A DNA stretch of 64,000 nucleotides from Cacconaster sp033811195 (GTDB taxonomy: Bacteria > Bacteroidota > Bacteroidia > Bacteroidales > UBA932). The stretch's first letter is position 1, and every line of letters begins with the position of its first letter. The notes beneath the pieces are model-generated. The model was not told the DNA's origin. It searched no databases and worked only from the letters and a program-made list of their open reading frames with translations. The stretch spans positions 210,022 through 274,021 of the forward strand of contig JAPXOZ010000001.1 in assembly GCA_033811195.1 (NCBI GenBank), read 5' to 3'. The position numbers and the translations under genes were made by a program. Positions 15,629 through 21,930 of this stretch are shown here, one piece after another.

Positions 15629-16552
15629 TCATGTTATTCCCAAGAAATTACTCATACGGTCAATACACCGTTTCTTTTGATTGAGATTAGGATGAACGTA
15701 CAGATTAAGTGTCGTTGCCACATTTGAGTGACCGAGTATGACACTGACAGTTTTATAATCACACTGGCTTTCAATACATCGGGTCGCAAATGTATGCCTA
15801 AGTCCATGAAAGACCAAGTGGGGAATATCCAATCGTTTTAGCAACCTGCCAAAATAATCACGATAAGAACGGGGCTCTTTAGATTGTGTGGAAGTGCCTA
15901 CCACGTATGGGGATTGAGATTGTTTCCTTACCATTTTCAACGCTTGGAGAAGCTGTTTGGATATAGGAATCTCACGATAGGAATTCTTGGTTTTTGGGGA
16001 AGAGTGAACCCTTTCTGTAGATTTCAACTCACAGTTATATATTCTGCCTACAGTATGCTTCACGATGACTGTCTTTTGTGCAAAATCCACATCTTCCCAT
16101 TTCAAAGCACAAACCTCACCGATTCTCATTCCGGTACAGAGAGCCAACAGTACACCTATATTTTGTGGAGTGGGCTGTTCCAGCAAGTGACGCATCAATA
16201 TACGCTGATGATTTAATGACAATGTGGGCGGCAGTTTGTTTTCTGTTTGGGTAGGATATTCGATTTCCCATTCTTCAAAATGGAAAATCCCGTGCTTATT
16301 CCCGTATTTGATAACAGATTTGAGCACTGCCACTATATCCCGGACTGTTTTTCTTGCTAATCCGGAAGTACATTTGTCTATCACAAACTGCTGGACATCC
16401 TTCTCTGTTATATTTTCCGCAGCGCCAAATCGTGGCAATAGGTGTGTTTGTAACGTAAGCTGATAAGCACATAGGGTGGAATGCTTCACTATCGGACGCT
16501 TTGCATCACACCAAATCTCGGAAACTTCGTGAAATGTTTTTTTATTGTTCAT
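15629..16552 (-). CDS. Tyrosine recombinase, candidate invertase of the methyltransferase shufflon
   Basis: This 307-residue phage-integrase-family recombinase has all canonical catalytic residues: R143 (CTGMRIGEV), K187, H249-x-x-R252 (HGLRHTF), H275 (LGHSN) and Y285 (TLNLYVHP). This contrasts with the element integrase, which lacks Arg I. The short N-terminal SAM-like domain without an arm-binding domain resembles the recombinases found beside phase-variable type I hsdS genes in Bacteroides. It is the last gene of the minus-strand cargo module, whose methyltransferase has inverted C-terminal cassettes, so cassette inversion is the most likely job. This is inferred from context. A perfect 12-bp inverted repeat abuts its start codon. 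Confidence 0.88.
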   Translation of the reverse strand: MNNKKTFHEVSEIWCDAKRPIVKHSTLCAYQLTLQTHLLPRFGAAENITEKDVQQFVIDKCTSGLARKTVRDIVAVLKSVIKYGNKHGIFHFEEWEIEYPTQTENKLPPTLSLNHQRILMRHLLEQPTPQNIGVLLALCTGMRIGEVCALKWEDVDFAQKTVIVKHTVGRIYNCELKSTERVHSSPKTKNSYREIPISKQLLQALKMVRKQSQSPYVVGTSTQSKEPRSYRDYFGRLLKRLDIPHLVFHGLRHTFATRCIESQCDYKTVSVILGHSNVATTLNLYVHPNLNQKKRCIDRMSNFLGIT

Positions 16553-16590
16553 ATTTTGAGAGAATTAATTGATTTAACTCTCTCAAAATA
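16552..16590. repeat. Perfect 12-bp inverted repeat at the recombinase start
   Basis: TATTTTGAGAGA (16552-16563) and TCTCTCAAAATA (16579-16590) are exact inverted complements separated by 15 nt. The left arm begins at the last base of the recombinase start codon. In mRNA the hairpin would bury the translation start; in DNA it could be an operator. It fills most of the 46-bp gap to the DUF262 gene. Confidence 0.75.
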
Positions 16591-16598
16591 ACACACTT

Positions 16599-17771
16599 TC
16601 ACCGATTTCCCTTTGAACGATTATGGGTTTTACAAAGCATCTCGCAATTTTCCATGCTGGTTGCCCCTCCCTTGCTCCATGCAGTCACATGGTCGGCATC
16701 CATTTCCGAAAGTTTGTAAATGCGGGTCTTGTTGGCATTATTCCCCAACGCACAGAGCGGACAATTGGAAATTCCTTGTTTCTCAGCCGCTTCGGTCTGA
16801 CGCTTGTAAGCAGCCCGCTTGGTTGATTCTTCAAAGATACGGATGTCAAGCAGTTTCTTATCCTCTTCTCCTCCCAGTACATATTCGTAAATATTTCGGG
16901 GACACCGCACACTTTCATCCGCTTGCAAGGCTTTTACCCGTTCCGCGACATGGACGGTGCTATAAGGGGTGGCATGGTACGTTTCATACAGCCGTCCCCA
17001 TTCCAAGCCGCACATGTCACGCTCTTCCATAGTAAAGGTAGCCGATACCCAGTCAATCACAGAACGGAAATAACTTTCCAATTCTCCCGTGGAAGGCTCG
17101 TGACGGTGTATGCTCATATAGGCATCAATGCTCATCCCCTTACTGTCGCAAATCCACCGGAGGGCTTCCGCCAGATAATCCTGCCGTTTCACATCTCCCT
17201 TGATATAATGACTCCATTTCTGTATTTCCGCATTTTGGGAATTACTGAACACCCGCTTGGCTGCATTTACGAACTCGCCCGAATAGATGGCATTGAGCAA
17301 TTCCTGCTCCTTGAGCGGAATGCCTACAATATTGATGGTCTTGAACCACTCCTTTATTTCCTTTTCTTCACCCTCGCATTCATATACCAGCAGAGAGGAT
17401 TGCATAATCTTTTGTTGCTGCTCTTCGGGCAATCCCGAGAAATACTGTACGTTATCCGCTTCATCCTTGATGGCGAATTTTCCTGTAACGAACCGACCGA
17501 TAGAAGTGATGCGTTGCTGCCCGTCAAGTACTTCAAATCGTCCGTCCACAGTCCGGTTGAAATAGATTAGTCCGATGGGATAACCTTTCAGCAGGGATTC
17601 TATCACCGCTACATCACGTTTCCCATCGTTGTAGATGTAATGGCGTTGATACTCGGGTTGGATAGTGAGCCGCCCGTCCAATCCAAACAGACCTTTACCT
17701 TCCAATTCGTTGTAGGTAAATCCTTTACAGATGTCTTCGACAGTCCATTCTGTATGCAATGTTGTCTTCAT
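16599..17771 (-). CDS. DUF262 (ParB-like) protein with C-terminal HNH nuclease domain
   Basis: This 390-residue protein has the DUF262 signature IQPEYQR (37-43) and LDGQQR (82-87), the nucleotide-handling ParB/Srx-like core found in GmrSD, SspE and related phage-defence effectors. The C-terminus is a zinc-supported HNH nuclease: C337-x-x-C340, DADH (358-361), N375 and C380-x-x-H383-N384. This predicts a DNA endonuclease gated by nucleotide or by DNA modification. It lies in one minus-strand run downstream of the methyltransferase and Bro-N genes, 22 nt after the Bro-N stop. That suggests it is the effector partner of the modification gene; this link is inferred. Confidence 0.85.
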   Translation of the reverse strand: MKTTLHTEWTVEDICKGFTYNELEGKGLFGLDGRLTIQPEYQRHYIYNDGKRDVAVIESLLKGYPIGLIYFNRTVDGRFEVLDGQQRITSIGRFVTGKFAIKDEADNVQYFSGLPEEQQQKIMQSSLLVYECEGEEKEIKEWFKTINIVGIPLKEQELLNAIYSGEFVNAAKRVFSNSQNAEIQKWSHYIKGDVKRQDYLAEALRWICDSKGMSIDAYMSIHRHEPSTGELESYFRSVIDWVSATFTMEERDMCGLEWGRLYETYHATPYSTVHVAERVKALQADESVRCPRNIYEYVLGGEEDKKLLDIRIFEESTKRAAYKRQTEAAEKQGISNCPLCALGNNANKTRIYKLSEMDADHVTAWSKGGATSMENCEMLCKTHNRSKGNR

Positions 17772-17793
17772 GATATTGATTCACTTTTTAGGA

Positions 17794-18645
17794 TTATTCT
17801 TTTGTGTCTTCTTCTTCCGGAGATGAATTGAGCGCAATGCCTGTCTTGGCGTTCAGCGGACTGATGACTGCCTTACCCGTCTTGGCTTCCAACTCCATAC
17901 GGGCATTACGGGCAATCTCACCACCGGCTTCCGCCACATCCATGTGTTCCCGAAATGTTTCCGGATTTTTACTTTCAGATATTTCTTTGGTGGAAAGTTC
18001 CGCCAACATATTTAGCACCAATTCCTTATTGGTCATATTGTCACGTAAGTTCTCTTTTTTCAGACCTTTGAACTGCTTATATTCCTTGGCGGTCATGTCA
18101 CTCCAAGTCTGATAAATAATATCGGTCAGCGTAGCAAACTGCACTCCCTCTTGCAATCCGTGCCGCTTCCATTCATCCGTGAGGTCTTTACGAATCTCTA
18201 TGGATTTGAGACGCTGATTAATCCAATTATCCGAATACCCCAACCGCTTATAGTCCACCAGTGCTTGATTGATAGAGAGTTCGGGGTCTTGCATTTGGTT
18301 AAGACGTTCAGTCGCCACTTGTGCCATCCATTGCTTGAACGGTTCTGCTTTGGGCGATGGAATAGACTGAATCAAACGGAGAAGCTGCTGAGTATCTGCC
18401 ACATCGGTTAAATACATCTTTCCATCAGCCGATTTCATTTTCAGTTGACTACAATTTGTAGTCAACTCACTCCCTTCTTTTTTTAAACGTGTTTTCAAGA
18501 CACTCCAATACTTACGAGGATTAGGGCTATCGGTTAGGACAGCCACCACATCCACTATGGAAAAGTACCATTTTTCATCTTTGTCGTCCCAAATAGTACG
18601 GACTTTTTTAGCTTCAAAAAGCTTGATGGTATTATGTTGTGTCAT
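17794..18645 (-). CDS. Bro-N family protein with DinD-like C-terminus
   Basis: The 283-residue product has an N-terminal Bro-N/antirepressor-type domain ('KKVRTIWDDKDEKWYFSIVDVVAVL..SPNPRKYW', about residues 13-110). Its C-terminal segment ('MTAKEYKQFKGLKKENLRDNMTNKEL', 'AGGEIARNARMELEAKTGKAV') resembles the DinD/phage antirepressor group. Bro-N proteins bind DNA, and E. coli DinD antagonises RecA filaments. It sits between the methyltransferase cassettes and the DUF262-HNH gene, 22 nt upstream of the latter, so it is probably a regulator or an accessory subunit of this locus. The exact role is not known. Confidence 0.8.
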   Translation of the reverse strand: MTQHNTIKLFEAKKVRTIWDDKDEKWYFSIVDVVAVLTDSPNPRKYWSVLKTRLKKEGSELTTNCSQLKMKSADGKMYLTDVADTQQLLRLIQSIPSPKAEPFKQWMAQVATERLNQMQDPELSINQALVDYKRLGYSDNWINQRLKSIEIRKDLTDEWKRHGLQEGVQFATLTDIIYQTWSDMTAKEYKQFKGLKKENLRDNMTNKELVLNMLAELSTKEISESKNPETFREHMDVAEAGGEIARNARMELEAKTGKAVISPLNAKTGIALNSSPEEEDTKE

Positions 18646-18667
18646 AATTTATTGTTTTTGTTTTTAA

Positions 18668-18856
18668 GTTGAAATCTTAGGTCAGACACAAGGTGATTCA
18701 GGAAAAGAACTTGGTTTGCGTCCATACCCCCGTGAATTAAAGAAACTAAATCCCAGTTTACGAGATGGTCAGCTTTACTATTTAGAGAACGGAATACCTC
18801 AAAAACCATATGCACGAGTACTAATTAGAAAAATTGCGAGTGATGAAGTACTTTGA
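18668..18856 (+). pseudogene. Silent C-terminal cassette 1 of the EcoRI-family methyltransferase
   Basis: This plus-strand segment, opposite to the methyltransferase gene, encodes 62 residues in frame: VEILG at the start, a unique middle and PYARVLIRK near the end. It has no start codon, is preceded directly by an in-frame TAA (18665-18667) and has no promoter, so it cannot be expressed alone. VEILG aligns with residues 323-327 (FEILG) of the methyltransferase and YARVLIRK with its final YARLLIRK. The first bases contain the core TTGAAATCTTAGG (18669-18681), also present inverted in the methyltransferase gene. Inversion at the cores would splice this tail onto the enzyme in frame. Confidence 0.85.
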
Positions 18857-19079
18857 AATCTTAGGGATAACTAAAACTTGGTATGGTAGTGCTTCCAAGG
18901 TCTATCCAGAACAGATTCAAGTAGACCGTCATGGCAAAGAGACGAAAGTGACGAAACTCAATGACGGGGCAGTCTTGCTTCATTCCGAAGTTCCTCAGAA
19001 TGAAACATATTATATGGTTGACGGGAAATATTATACCCAAGTTTATGCAAGAGTTCTTATTAAACATATCAGATCATAA
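18852..19079 (+). pseudogene. Silent C-terminal cassette 2 of the EcoRI-family methyltransferase
   Basis: This plus-strand cassette of 75 codons starts FEILGIT and ends YARVLIKHIRS, with a centre unlike both the current methyltransferase tail (55 residues from FEILG) and cassette 1. It opens with TTTGAAATCTTAGGGATAAC (18852-18871), a 20-bp exact inverted copy of 19222-19241 inside the methyltransferase gene, in the same coding phase. The sequence diverges immediately on both sides. Possible in-frame start codons exist just upstream (near 18834-18843), but no promoter or ribosome-binding site was seen. Its stop overlaps the methyltransferase stop tail to tail by 6 nt. Confidence 0.88.
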
Positions 19080-20207
19080 TTTGCGTATGAGTAATCGGGC
19101 ATATGTTGAAACCAAAGAGCCATTGCTCCCAATAGCTCCCCTACGGTTCAAATCCGCAAAGTTAGGTGTGTCGGAAATGGTGTATTCCTTGGTTTTTAAT
19201 CCCCATTGATTGCCCCTATCGGTTATCCCTAAGATTTCAAATTGCTCCGGACAATACTTAATCAAAAAGGATATAGGAACTCCCATCACTCCATCATAAT
19301 CTGAAGGAATGGCATCCGTAAAAGGTACTTCAATGGCATCATAATTATCGTAGCGGTCATAGGCAGCTTTGCCTTTCAGTTCCTTATGTTTGGAAAAGCG
19401 GAGGTTGTCTGCCATGCTCATCAGTGGCAATGGTTCATGACGACGGCCATGCTCTATGCTGGTAAACCAACATGAATTACCTAATCGGGTATAATTACCG
19501 ACATATCCCAATCTTGCAGCTTTAGCCTTGTCTTTCTCATCTACTTTAGCTCCGTCAGGAACGCCAAAAACCATATCATTTCCATTTCCTGTAGCACCTA
19601 ACCAAACTTTGTTATCTTTTATCAAGGGAAAGACCTCTTTATAAGTGATTGCGTTCATGTTACCTATTACAGCAAACTTCTTCCCAGCTTCCACAATCCA
19701 AGCCAAGAACTCACGAAAGAGGGAGAACGGCGGATTGGTGATAATAAAATCCGCTTCATTACGAAGTTCGGTAACTTCTTTGCTTCGGAAATCCCCGTCA
19801 CCATCCATATACTTCCATTCGAGGTCATCAATATTGATACGCCCGTCCCCGCTTTTGTCTCGTTCCAAGATGAATATCTTACCTTTTACCTGTGCCTTGG
19901 ACGGGTCGAATTGAGGCGCTTCTTGCTCAAACAAAGAGGGCTGATAAGGTGTTTTGTATTTTTTGCTATCCGGAGCATAACTCGTAGAAATCAGTTTTTT
20001 CAAGCCTAACTCATCGAACTTGGCAGCAAAGTATCGGGTAAAGTTACTCCATTCGGGGTCATCACAAGGAAGCAATACAGTCTTTCCCCTAAACACGTCC
20101 GGGTCATATTCAAGATAGGCATTCATTTCAATCTCTATGTCATGAAATTGCGTATAGAACTCATCATTCTTAGCCGCCTTAGCTTCTTTTAGATTAGTAT
20201 TTGCCAT
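19074..20207 (-). CDS. EcoRI-family adenine-specific DNA methyltransferase with switchable C-terminus
   Basis: The 377-residue product matches the EcoRI methylase family (N6-adenine transfer from AdoMet). It has 'NDEFYTQFHDIEIEM' at 14-28, the AdoMet-region motif 'KTVLLPCDDPEWSNF' at 42-56, catalytic NPPF at 158-161, 'GNMNAITYKE' and 'GNYTRLGNSCWFTSIEHGRR' (238-256). The last 50 residues after FEILG (323-327) are the exchangeable part, bounded by the recombination core at 19222-19241. In this family the C-terminal region varies between homologues, so it probably contributes to target recognition. It starts 4 nt after the XRE gene stop, forming a regulator-methyltransferase operon. Confidence 0.92.
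   Translation of the reverse strand: MANTNLKEAKAAKNDEFYTQFHDIEIEMNAYLEYDPDVFRGKTVLLPCDDPEWSNFTRYFAAKFDELGLKKLISTSYAPDSKKYKTPYQPSLFEQEAPQFDPSKAQVKGKIFILERDKSGDGRINIDDLEWKYMDGDGDFRSKEVTELRNEADFIITNPPFSLFREFLAWIVEAGKKFAVIGNMNAITYKEVFPLIKDNKVWLGATGNGNDMVFGVPDGAKVDEKDKAKAARLGYVGNYTRLGNSCWFTSIEHGRRHEPLPLMSMADNLRFSKHKELKGKAAYDRYDNYDAIEVPFTDAIPSDYDGVMGVPISFLIKYCPEQFEILGITDRGNQWGLKTKEYTISDTPNFADLNRRGAIGSNGSLVSTYARLLIRKL
19222..19241 (-). repeat. Recombination core inside the methyltransferase gene
   Basis: On the minus strand this is TTTGAAATCTTAGGGATAAC, identical to plus-strand 18852-18871; its 13-bp subset TTGAAATCTTAGG recurs at plus-strand 18669-18681. Flanking bases differ at all three sites, so this is a short conserved island in diverged DNA, as expected for a site-specific crossover site. 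Inversions would span about 390 bp or 573 bp. Confidence 0.85.
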
Positions 20208-20211
20208 ATGT

Positions 20212-20412
20212 CTATTTTTTTATTTCGTTAGGTACAAGAAGTGTACGCACATCCACATTCAGTATTTCCGCTATCCTGTATAGTACGGGTATAGGAGGTT
20301 GCACTTTGTTCGTGGCGTATAGATTGACCATATTAAAACCTTTGCCAAGTCGTTTAGCCAATTCAGTTTGACTAATCCCCGCCTCAATCAATGCTTCTTT
20401 TATCCGATTCAT
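20212..20412 (-). CDS. XRE-family helix-turn-helix regulator (controller-type protein)
   Basis: The 66-residue Cro/CI-type protein has 'AGISQTELAKRLGKGFNMVNLYATNKVQPPIPVLYRIAEILNV', a complete helix-turn-helix domain with nothing else. It is the first gene of the minus-strand cargo operon, 4 nt ahead of the methyltransferase. That is the position of controller (C) proteins in restriction-modification operons, so it is likely to autoregulate and to time methyltransferase versus effector expression. The -7 box at 20437-20444 lies 24 nt upstream of the ATG. Confidence 0.88.
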   Translation of the reverse strand: MNRIKEALIEAGISQTELAKRLGKGFNMVNLYATNKVQPPIPVLYRIAEILNVDVRTLLVPNEIKK

Positions 20413-20436
20413 TGCGACATCTTCTTTAACTTGTTA

Positions 20437-20444
20437 CAAAGGTA
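20437..20444 (-). promoter_or_regulatory. -7 box TACCTTTG of the XRE-methyltransferase operon
   Basis: This is a minus-strand TAnnTTTG match 24 nt upstream of the XRE start codon. It is the only good promoter match seen for the cargo module. Confidence 0.5.
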
Positions 20445-20594
20445 TATAATTTTATTGGGTAAACCACTGTGCTCTTAAAAGAAAGTATTTCGTTAATGGC
20501 TTATCCCAAGCTATTTTGGAAAATTCTATTTGTTTTTTCGCCAGTCGATTTTATAAAACTGCCGCCGATAGTTCGTACTTTCGAAAAAAGATGC

Positions 20595-20602
20595 TATATT
20601 TG
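20595..20602 (+). promoter_or_regulatory. TATATTTG box: promoter and/or right attachment core
   Basis: A plus-strand TAnnTTTG box is followed by C, i.e. CTATATTTGC. It is placed 3 nt before a short ORF (20606) and may have been the chromosomal promoter into which the element inserted. The proposed left core is GTAAATTTG at 11792. Confidence 0.4.
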
Positions 20603-20605
20603 CAA

Positions 20606-20689
20606 ATGAAAGAGTTATTTGACAGCATAGCAACGCAAAACGCTGAAATTCGCACGGTTGCTAACTCGTTACCGCCACTTTTCAAATAA
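20606..20689 (+). CDS. Possible 27-residue ORF outside the element's right end
   Basis: ATG to TAA encodes a 27-residue peptide beginning MKELFDSIATQ and ending PPLFK, directly behind a TATATTTG box. A 7-bp stem with a 4-nt loop (20713-20730) follows. It may be a real small gene, a leader peptide, or the N-terminal remnant of a disrupted gene. No family recognised. Confidence 0.3.
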   Translation: MKELFDSIATQNAEIRTVANSLPPLFK

Positions 20690-20712
20690 TTCGCTAAAAG
20701 TTTATTCCTCAA

Positions 20713-20730
20713 TCGGTTAAGTCTAACCGA
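20713..20730. repeat. Hairpin TCGGTTA-AGTC-TAACCGA
   Basis: A perfect 7-bp stem with a 4-nt loop lies in the 480-bp gap between the XRE gene and the aro gene. No U-tract follows on either strand, so terminator function is uncertain. Confidence 0.4.
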
Positions 20731-20761
20731 TGAAAATCTTAAATATTTTTCATCTGCACCC

Positions 20762-20894
20762 TCGTACCACATATTCCACACCCAATACCAACCACAACTT
20801 ACTCCTGACTCGAAACTCATAACTCAGGACTCATCTACACCCCGTACCACTCAAGACTACATACTACATACTACACACTACACACTCATAACTC
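20762..20894 (-). repeat. Degenerate heptamer array (G/T)AGTNNN behind the aro gene
   Basis: Read on the minus strand from the aro stop codon: GAGTTAT, GAGTGTG, TAGTGTG, TAGTATG, TAGTATG, TAGTCTT, GAGTGGT, then decaying units and later GAGTTAT, GAGTTTC, GAGTCAG, GAGTAAG. The G and A of the stop TGA are the first two bases of the first unit. It is the same repeat class, in the same orientation relative to the gene, as the array at 63231-63440. Confidence 0.7.
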
Positions 20895-21930
20895 AAACCT
20901 GTCGTCTAATTGAAGCCATGTGTATAAGCTTGAAAAGCTCCTCTATAAATTCAGGATCAAGGTCACGTGATAACGCACCGCTGCGTGTTTTCTCGAGAAT
21001 CTCTTCCCAGCGTTGTTGTTGCAGGATAGTAATATTACTCTGCCGCTTCTGTTCGCCTATCTGATCTACCACTCCCATTCTGAGTTCAAGTATTTCCAAA
21101 ATGTTGTCGTCGAGCGAATCGATGCGTGCCCTGAGCTCCTGTAATCTTCTACTTAATTCTTCGTCTTCAGGAACGCTGCTGCGTATTTGAATATTGTCGA
21201 ACATCCGGGCCAGAGAGCTCGGCTCAATCTGTTGTTCTGAATCACTGAGTGCAGAGTCGGGGGATATGTGACTCTCGATAAAAAGTCCATCAAAGCCCAG
21301 ATCCATTGCCATCTGCGATACTTCGTAAAGAAGCTCGCGCTTGCCGGCTATATGGCTAGGATCGCAAAGTATCCTCAAATCGGGACGTTTGCGCATAAGG
21401 TCAATTGGCACCTGCCACTTAGGCTCGTTGCGGTAACGACCTTTCTCATAGAAAGAAAAACCTCGGTGAATAACAGAAATATCTTTAATACCTGCCATTT
21501 CAAGCCTTTCAACGGCCCCGAGCCATAGGTCAAGGTCAGGATTGAGGGGGTTTTTCACAAAAACAGGGATATCCACTCCCTGAAGGGCATCTGCCAGATC
21601 CTGTACGGCGAAGGGGTTGGCTGTGGTACGGGCTCCAACCCAAATCATATCTATTCCGGCCTTCAATACCGCTTCCAGGTGGGCTGCTGTTGCCACCTCC
21701 ACAATGACTTTCAGACCGGTTTCGCGGCGTACTCGCTGCAACCAGGGAAGGCCTCTCTCTCCCACCCCTTCAAAAGTACCGGGACGGGTGCGAGGTTTCC
21801 ATAACCCCGCTCTATAGGCTATGTGGCGGTAATCTTTCCTGTCTGCAAAAATATCAACAAGAGCAGATGCTGTAGCCAGCACCTGCTCTTCTGACTCGGC
21901 ACTGCAGGGTCCGCAGATGATTTGTATCAT
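20893..21930 (-). CDS. Bifunctional DAHP synthase / chorismate mutase
   Basis: The 345-residue fusion makes DAHP (first step of the shikimate pathway) with a KDPG-aldolase-like AroG(beta)-type barrel (residues 1-250: 'IICGPCSAESEEQ', 'YRAGLWKPRTRPGTFEG', 'VKNPLNPDLDLWLGA', 'CDPSHIAGKRE'). It carries an AroQ-type chorismate mutase at the C-terminus (~265-345, 'LRARIDSLDDNILEILELRM', 'QQQRWEEILEKTR'), which probably mediates feedback regulation as well as prephenate synthesis. Its start overlaps the frr stop by one base (TAATG), so it is the last gene of pyrH-frr-aro. Its stop codon lies inside the heptamer array. Confidence 0.95.
   Translation of the reverse strand: MIQIICGPCSAESEEQVLATASALVDIFADRKDYRHIAYRAGLWKPRTRPGTFEGVGERGLPWLQRVRRETGLKVIVEVATAAHLEAVLKAGIDMIWVGARTTANPFAVQDLADALQGVDIPVFVKNPLNPDLDLWLGAVERLEMAGIKDISVIHRGFSFYEKGRYRNEPKWQVPIDLMRKRPDLRILCDPSHIAGKRELLYEVSQMAMDLGFDGLFIESHISPDSALSDSEQQIEPSSLARMFDNIQIRSSVPEDEELSRRLQELRARIDSLDDNILEILELRMGVVDQIGEQKRQSNITILQQQRWEEILEKTRSGALSRDLDPEFIEELFKLIHMASIRRQV

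Larger units (their letters stand above)
11790..20603 (+). mobile_element. Integrative mobilizable element with methyltransferase shufflon cargo
   Basis: The stretch carries an integrase, a small HTH protein, an oriT candidate, a MobV relaxase, and a defence-type cargo module with its own recombinase. Base composition is visibly more GC-rich than the backbone in 11.8-15.2 kb and more AT-rich in the cargo. No conjugation (tra/VirB4) genes are present, so it would need a helper. The ends are inferred: GTAAATTTG at 11792-11800 and CTATATTTGC at 20594-20603 are direct-orientation matches to the kind of TAnnTTTGC site used by CTnDOT-type integrases. The element as such is well supported; the exact boundaries are not. 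Confidence 0.7.

Noticed and set aside
16599..17771. Classical type II restriction endonuclease paired with the EcoRI-type methyltransferase
   Set aside because: The protein has DUF262 motifs and an HNH end, not the PD-(D/E)XK fold of EcoRI; a cognate EcoRI-like nuclease gene is absent from the element.
18834..19079. Independent 81-residue gene on the plus strand
   Set aside because: It overlaps the cassette 2 body, lacks promoter and ribosome-binding site, and aligns from FEILG onward to the methyltransferase C-terminus; better explained as a silent cassette.
20551..20820. 89-residue minus-strand ORF upstream of the XRE gene
   Set aside because: It crosses the proposed element end, the mini-ORF and the hairpin, has no recognisable motif and no promoter.
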